From positions 298,850-362,849 of the forward strand of contig NSJX01000029.1 in the NCBI GenBank assembly GCA_002286715.1: a DNA stretch of 64,000 nucleotides. The letters run 5' to 3'. The stretch is from Dentipellis sp. KUC8613. Taxonomy: Eukaryota; Basidiomycota; Agaricomycetes; Russulales; Hericiaceae. A model generated the notes under the pieces. That model searched no databases. It was not told where the DNA came from and was given only the letters and a program-made list of their open reading frames with translations. Below are positions 58,237-64,000 of this stretch, piece by piece. Every line of letters begins with the position of its first letter. Position 1 is the stretch's first letter. The translations under genes and the position numbers were made by a program.

Positions 58237-60391
58237 CTACGATAGACCTGCGGCGGCCCTCAATTTGGAGTAGTTGGGGCTACCGAACCCAGTGACCTTG
58301 ATATAGTGAACAGGAAAAAAATCAGACGACAAGCCCATGGCAGACAATCAATCCACATACCGCATCCCAGCCCTTTATCGCAGAAAATCCATCGCTGTTG
58401 CAGCTAGGGTTAGATCCTGCGACACAGCATTATTAGTACTACGCCAGCGAAGCTGCACTTCAACATACGCACCAGCCGTGATGTCTGTGAAGGCGTCTTG
58501 ATTTGCATAGATGAACGGGTTCAAGAACCCCAGCGCGGCCTTCCCCGCCTGGATCAGCTCCGCATTCAGCAATGCTAGAATGCTGCCCATAACGGGTGTC
58601 GACAAGCTCGTCCCATTGACGGACTCGAACGTGCCGTTCAATGCGATCTGAGCAAATGTTGCGCGCGCCGAGAGGTCAGGATACCCGCGGTTCGACGTGT
58701 TGAAGCGGCCCGTGTCGTACCCCGCTGGAAGGGTCTTCACGAATGCAGATACCGCATCCACCTGCCATGATGGCATTGCGAAGTAATCAGAGAACCCGCC
58801 ACCGGACGTGTCCCATGCGACCTCGGGGTTCACGGACATAGTCCCGCCAACGGCAGTCACGCTGTTCGTAATGGAACCAGTCAGGAATACTAATGAAAGG
58901 GAAGAAGGTGGCACACTAGGGGCAGCCTGCGGGCAGATATGGGTTGAACTTGTGGCATTCGGAAGGGTCTTCATAACCTGCGACGCCGTCGTCACCCGAT
59001 CCGGCCAGCACGGTGATACCGCGTGCAGAAAGCTGAGACAACGAGTTACATATCGATCTAGGAACGAAGAGTGAGAGCGTAGTTGTATGCAGGTGACAGA
59101 TAGACATACGTAGCAGTGGCAGCGTCTACAAAAGATTCAGGAAGGCCGTAGCTAATGCTCAAGACTTGCGGAGGGTTCGTTTGGTTGAGCAATGCATTCG
59201 CAAGAATAGGTAGTTGCATGAATAAGTCGATATTGTCAACGTCACCTACGTCTACGAAGACGACAGGAACTGTGGGCGATACAAGGCCAACTGTGTATTG
59301 AATATCGAGATTCTTATTCAAATGTCAGTACACTGTCTATCATTGATCGCGAGTCGAACTTACGCCTTCAAGATCGAGCTCTCTCCCCGGGCCTGTTTGA
59401 TTGTTGTAGCCTCCAGAAACAAGGTCTTCCGTGAAGTTGGAAGAGTCGGGGATATCGGGGCGATATTTGTCCAGGAACATCTAGTTTGCTATCACGTTAG
59501 CATTCGGAAAGGCCGACATGCGGGACTGCTGACCTTGAGGTCGGCATAGTTGGCGTTTTGGTTCTGTAATCCTGCCACGGCTAGTCGACTCTCCATTTGT
59601 GCTGGAATGGCCTTCGGAATACCGTATAAGTCTATCGCACAATCCGGCGTGAATGTGAGGTCGCAAGACTGCGGTATGTTTCTCTTCTGTGCGGAGGGTA
59701 GGCGCGCGCGAGAAATGGAAAACGTAGAAGATGGGGCGCGCTGCTTCGCAGGGAATCTAAAGGACGGCGACATCAACAACGAAGGCGATCGAGAAATTGA
59801 AGGTGACACTTACTGCACAGTAGGATACACTGTAGTCAGATGACCCTGTAATTCCACTGGAATGGAGTACTGCAGCGTGCGAATGGTCTGAATCCCGGTT
59901 TTCTGATCGGTGAAGGTCGAGTAGTTTGCGCTCAGGATCTCGTTGGCTTGTTTCACAGTGAGGGTCAGCTCATGCAGGTCGCCCGACACGGAGACAACGC
60001 TCGAGGTGAGATTATGAGACGATAGCCACTGCGCCACAGCAGATACGGCATCTGAAGAAGGCGCAACGAAGGAAGATATCTATCAAAACATCAGTATGTA
60101 GCGAAGTGGGAAAAGAGGATTCCAACGTACCTCTTCGGATGATAAATATTTCCCGTATTGCGCGTTTCCGGGAGTACTGGCGGCAAGGAGCTTTTCCTGC
60201 ATACCAGTGATGTTACTCTGAGCGAGCGCCAAGTGCAGCTTGAGGACATGTTCGTCCGGGGCGGGACCAACCCTCACGAATCCGCCTGGTGGACTGTCGC
60301 GACGGTGCATAACGTGCGTCGAACGCGCCATGGCGAAGAGCGCGCTCGATAACGACCATAGAACCGTGGCGTAAAACAAAGCTCTGACCAT
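58237..60391 (-). CDS. Secreted sedolisin-family (S53) serine-carboxyl peptidase, copy 3
   Basis: Third S53 gene, inserted between reductases N9 and N10. Signal peptide MVRALFYATVLWSLSSALFA, then propeptide with VMHRRDSPPGGFV. The catalytic Glu and Asp are in ELDLEG and, after an intron, NLDIQY; the oxyanion Asp is in GSGDDGV; the nucleophile Ser is in NGTSLSTPV. The C-terminus reads DAFTDITAG, then GWDA and VTGFGSPNYSKLRAAAGLS, ending at 58237. All key residues are present, so it should be active, in contrast to copy 2. Exon layout matches the other two copies. It would act outside the cell at acid pH. Confidence 0.9.
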
Positions 60392-61240
60392 GGTGAGAAG
60401 CTTCGAGTGGTCGGCGAACGCAGTGAATGCGATTGATCTGGAGTGTCTCTGAGGCTTTAAGCAATTCGAGCCCAGGGAGTTCCTGACGATAAACTTCCAT
60501 CGGCTGCATCGGTCTTGAAAGAGATGATGCGGCAGAGGATGCCCGTTCCATCACAAGCCCATCACGCTGATGTCGTGCACAAGGCTTGCGAACACTTGCC
60601 GGCATGAAGAGGAGCGATATACGAAGAAACTTAGCCTCATTATTATATGTCCTTATGAATGCTCAAACGCCTTGAGTACTCGCACTGCCACGCAAAGCTT
60701 TCGACCCGACATTGACGCTCGCACCTCTGTCAAATTACAGCAGGTCAGGACATTATGCCTTCGAGTAGCATAATTGCTCTGAGCTTACGCTGTGTGGCCC
60801 ATGCGCCCGTCGTTCCGTAGCGAGTAATCCCACGTCTCATGACAGGGTGTCTCGACCGAGAATCGTCCCAACTTGAATACATCATCATGAAATTATCATA
60901 CTCAATGGGTCATTGAGGCTGGAAGCACCGGTGATGCAACTGTGGATGGAGCAGAAGAACCGGGCTGAGATACTCCGTCTGAGAAAGATACAGAACTTCA
61001 ATCGTCACGGGCTAACGTGTAGTGGCCGTTACAAGCTGAAGTTGATCTAAGAATACCTGAGGTATTGCTAAGTATGAGCTCCATGGATAAAACTATTACT
61101 CACCTGCGGTTACGCGATGATGAATGTATCTCATGTTCGTCACGAAAGCATAAACCAGACCCTTATTCAGCGCCCAAATGAACAACATCGCTCTCATTCA
61201 TGATGATTCCCAGGATTGCACATGCTTCGAGCCTCAAGCT
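60392..61240. other. Intergenic, 0.85 kb
   Basis: Promoter of S53 copy 3 and 3' flank of N10. No coding sequence recognised. Confidence 0.4.
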
Positions 61241-62282
61241 TCAAGCCGTGACGACATCGATCACCTTCTTGGGGTTCCACTCAGGGAAATCACCATTCGC
61301 CAAGTCCTCTTTCCTCCCGACAGTAGACCCCCGTGCGACCAGGAGCTGTATCGCGCTGGTCCGGTCCGCTGGGTTCACGTTGACTACAGCCTGCAGCTCG
61401 GAGATGGGACGGCGAGTGACAGTGATCGGCCTCCCTGTCTTCGCGGTATACTGCTCGAACACTTCGTTGAATGACTACGAGCAAGCCACGATCGTCAGTG
61501 ACCATGGGAGTTTTCGAGTGTCAGATGCTGGCTTACGACGCGATCACCCTCAACACAGAAGACTCGCCACGCCAGCTTCTCGAAGGGCAGAGTGGTCAGA
61601 ATGTGAGCTACGAATCGCGCAGCGTCGTGTATGGTTGTGAAGGATAAGGCGGGCGTCCCGTCGCCTCCGATGGTTGCCTTTCCATTTGGCAAATCTATAC
61701 CAGCAATCCTACGATGTACACTTAGCCCCAGCCAAAAACAAGATAAAAACCGGCGTACTTACGGACTGAAAGCAAACTTCATGAGTAACCCGGTATGAAT
61801 TAATGCATACGGTAGGTCGAGCTCTTTCAACAGAGCATGTGCTTTCGCCTTCCCAGCGAAGGGCCCGGTCTGGTGGCCACCAGTGACGCCACCGTACTCG
61901 GAAGGCAGGAATAAGCGTACGCCTGCCTCCTTCGCAGCGCGGGCAAGGGCAGCCTGCGAGCCATCCTGGACGGCATCGTGACCCAGCGCAGAGACGACAA
62001 CGTCCACGCCGGTAAGCGCAGCAAGAAGAGATGCTTTGTCTCCGTAATTGACAACGGCGGTCTGCACGCCTTGTTGGGCAAATTTTTCTGCGGCACTATT
62101 CGACGACTAGTATTCAAATTCAGATTTCGAAGAGAGCAAGGAGATTGAGATGGACGTACGGAGCGGGTAAGAAGGACAATCTTTTCGACTTTTCCTTCGT
62201 TCTGCTTCTTGATAAGTTCTTCGACGATGTCCGTGCCAATATTTCCGACACCGGCGACAGCAATGGTTTTGAAGTCAGACAT
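61241..62282 (-). CDS. NmrA/isoflavone-reductase-like reductase N10
   Basis: Most diverged copy. Start MSDFKTIAVAGVGNIGTDIV; exon 1 ends LLTRS. Exon 2 has LFLPSEYGGVTGGHQTGPFA and LDLPYALIHTGLLMKFAF: the usual TGxFxD becomes TGLLMK. Exon 3 has TIGGDGTPALSF and FCVEGDRVV. Exon 4 has YTAKTGRPITVTRRPISELQ, where the usual YRS is RRP, and EWNPKKVIDVVTA. The frame is intact. It is separated from N9 by the S53 gene. The changes near the substrate pocket suggest a different substrate from the rest. CTTTAT at 62355 may be a weak TATA element. Confidence 0.88.
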
Positions 62283-62558
62283 GATGCAAAAAATGGTGGT
62301 GGGAAGCTGAGGAGGCAGAGGATCGCGAACTTGGTGTCGCCTCCAGGCTCGGGGCTTTATGCCTCTGCGTGCGCCAATGCATTGATCGCATCGCGCGTTC
62401 ACAGTGACGGCGTGGGTGCAGCAGCTCTGGATACGCGTCCTTTCGAGCAGGTCGACTATATTCTCAGCAGTTTTGAGTCATCCAGAACGCGACGAGGCGC
62501 TCGGAAAGCCGTCTAGGGACAGATAAAACGACATATCAGCTGCGGAATCACAACATCT
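62283..62558. other. Intergenic upstream of N10
   Basis: N10 promoter region. Nothing else recognised. Confidence 0.3.
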
Positions 62559-63110
62559 TCAGCGCTGCTGTCTGCTCACATACTGAAAGGCGCAATCCAT
62601 CTTGATTGTATCAGACACATCGTTCAAAGCTGACTCGAACGTGAGCGCCTGACTCCGCAACGACCTGAAGTCAGATTTAGACACGAGCGGCTGGACTGGA
62701 AGTGACAAACCTGATGGAAATATCATTTGGATATGAGCTGGCCTTGCACCAGCATGATTGTACTTATATCTTTCGAAATGGAGCTGCAGGGGTTTGAACG
62801 GGTGGCCGCTGTACTGTTCAAGCTTGTGGCTTCTGACATGACGGCACAGGACGGCAACGGTACTCGCCGAGGCGGCGCTTGAATATGTAGATGGGCCGCC
62901 ACCAGCATAGGCGCCTTTGCCTTCAACACTTGCAGTTGCACCGTCGGACACCCGGGCTATAGGCAGAGATTACAGCGCTCCCAAACAAAACACCCCGCGT
63001 GCTTCCATATAAATCAGCAACTGGTATACTATACTTACCGCAGGAGGCTTTCCGCCTGAATAACGCCCAACAGTACACCACATCGTAGTCCAGAGAGAAC
63101 GTGCGCGTTC
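62559..63110 (-). CDS. Possible spliced uncharacterised gene
   Basis: A minus-strand frame from a CCTATAG acceptor near 62955 reads SVEGKGAYAGGGPSTYSS, then CRHVRSHKLEQYSGHPF and LQLHFERYKYNHAGARPAH. Upstream, an exon ending at a GTAAGTATAG donor near 63040 reads FSLDYDVVYCWALFRRKASC in the fitting phase. No convincing start codon was found and no family is known. It may be a real uncharacterised gene, or a chance frame. Confidence 0.28.
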
Positions 63111-63151
63111 ATATCCATGCAAGTTGTTTAGAGCTCGGTGAACAATGTCGG

Positions 63152-63199
63152 TGTTAGTAACAGCGAATTGTTAACCGTGTTAGTAACATGTTAGTAACA
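63152..63199. repeat. Three copies of the palindrome TGTTAGTAACA
   Basis: Perfect inverted repeats TGTTA-G-TAACA at 63152-63162, 63178-63188 and 63189-63199; the last two abut. They lie 163-210 bp before the start of the terminal gene, so they may be binding sites of a dimeric regulator. Confidence 0.6.
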
Positions 63200-63361
63200 T
63201 GTGAGATATACCTAGGTGAATTGTACCTGTTAGAAAGTGTGAGGAAATTGTGTGAGTGCCAGGACGTTCTGGGTCATCAGGGCGGCGCCAGGAAGTGGCC
63301 GTCGTGTGCGTGGACGCGTGTCTGGTCTCCTCCTGCCTGTTCGGATTCTTTGTCTCTCCAC

Positions 63362-64000
63362 ATGGCGACAACTGATCAAGCGCAGCTGCACGAGCTCCGA
63401 GAGCTTCTCAAGAACCTTCCAGCAGGCCTGTCTCTTCCTTCTGATGACTACAAATCCAAATATAGCTGCTTCCTGTCCTTCGGGCTCGATACAGACTTAC
63501 TGGCGAAAATTGAAGATGAAGTCGGTACTTTGAATGAGCAATTCAAGGGCGTCTTTGGCTGGCACACTCGCACGTCTGGTGACGGAATTCTGGTTATCGA
63601 GGAGCGCGGGCAGCCTATTTGTGCCGTTGTCGACGTGCTTGCTACATTTCTGTCGAAATATCCGGGAAATGGTGTGCTTCTCAAATGGGCCATAGACATA
63701 GCTGAAGGTGCAAGAAAGGTGTATCGAGAATTTGGGGTCCAAGTGAGCTCAATTCTTATGAAGACTCATGTTGTGGTAATTAACAAAGGCTTATGCAGGA
63801 TCCTTCGAGAGGCAATATCACTTCCTCCCGATCTCCGGACGGTGCTCGCCATCATGATGCGAGCAGTGGCGACGAAGGCAGCAACGAGGACTCCGATGTT
63901 TCGGACTGTAACGCGTACGGTAGTATTACGTACGAACGATTACGCTTACTTGCCTTCGGCTTCGGCACGGACTTAGCGGACTCCCGTATTTTACCTAATC
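63362..64000 (+). CDS. Uncharacterised protein, 3' end beyond window
   Basis: Start MATTDQAQLHELRELLKNLP; the ATG at 63362 is preferred over the in-frame codon at 63188, which overlaps the palindromes. One intron (63743-63798) joins YREFGVQ to DPSRGNITSS, keeping the frame open to the window end. The first part holds YSCFLSFGLDTDLLAKIEDE; after an acidic Ser/Asp-rich linker, a second part reads YERLRLLAFGFGTDLADSR, so a domain starting FGxxTDL may be repeated. It probably acts inside the cell, as no signal peptide or membrane segment is seen. No family recognised; incomplete. Confidence 0.6.

Noticed and set aside
39278..62282. Secondary-metabolite biosynthetic cluster
   Set aside because: No polyketide synthase, NRPS, terpene cyclase, P450 or cluster regulator is present; the array is one family repeated.
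1..64000. Transposons, tRNA genes, CRISPR arrays
   Set aside because: No transposase, reverse transcriptase, long terminal repeats, tRNA A/B boxes in correct spacing or spaced direct repeats could be found by eye.

Overview
The window is nuclear DNA of a filamentous basidiomycete, most likely an Agaricomycete of the wood-decay type. Genes are dense and broken by many 45-75 nt GT-AG introns. The protein set fits as well: sedolisin (S53) peptidases, an F-box family, GH79 glucuronidase, a large NmrA/isoflavone-reductase family and a Dicer. No rRNA, tRNA, CRISPR array or recognisable transposon was found. Exon joins below were read by eye from splice sites and paralogue alignment. For kinesin, AMP ligase 1, Dicer, viperin, KIN17 and Dsc3 the summed exon lengths divide by three.

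Layout. 0.3-3.3 kb: a kinesin with a Cdk-site-rich head extension and a KEN box at its tail. 4.1-9.8 kb: two tandem AMP-forming acyl/aryl-CoA ligases, both ending in a peroxisomal AKL signal and both holding a 7-nt microexon. 10-17 kb: an S53 peptidase, a small secreted protein, a short F-box relic and a full F-box protein, all on the minus strand. 18-25.7 kb: a GH79 glucuronidase and, divergent from it, an intact Dicer whose C-terminus carries a tryptophan-glycine repeat. 25.9-34 kb: an S53 homologue that has lost its catalytic residues, then two F-box-family genes, one without an F-box. 34.2-38.5 kb: a complete viperin (RSAD2) radical-SAM gene, KIN17 and Dsc3. 39.3-62.3 kb: ten NmrA/PCBER-like reductase paralogues (N1-N2 plus strand, N3-N10 minus strand), interrupted by an F-box gene and a third, intact S53 gene. 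62.5-64 kb: uncharacterised genes, the last cut by the window end.

How the parts may work together (inference). Dicer and viperin are two independent antiviral factors whose coding sequences lie about 8.5 kb apart. Secreted S53 peptidases, GH79, aromatic-type CoA ligases and PCBER-like reductases would suit a fungus handling plant cell-wall polymers and lignin-derived aromatics. The reductase array grew by tandem copying of roughly 2.2-2.6 kb units that carried promoters with them: most copies keep a TATA box 50-85 bp before the ATG, and three keep a TGAGTCA site about 380-405 bp upstream. The F-box and S53 families alternate along the region, so both seem to expand and decay locally, with a pseudo-peptidase, an F-box-less copy and a relic as by-products.
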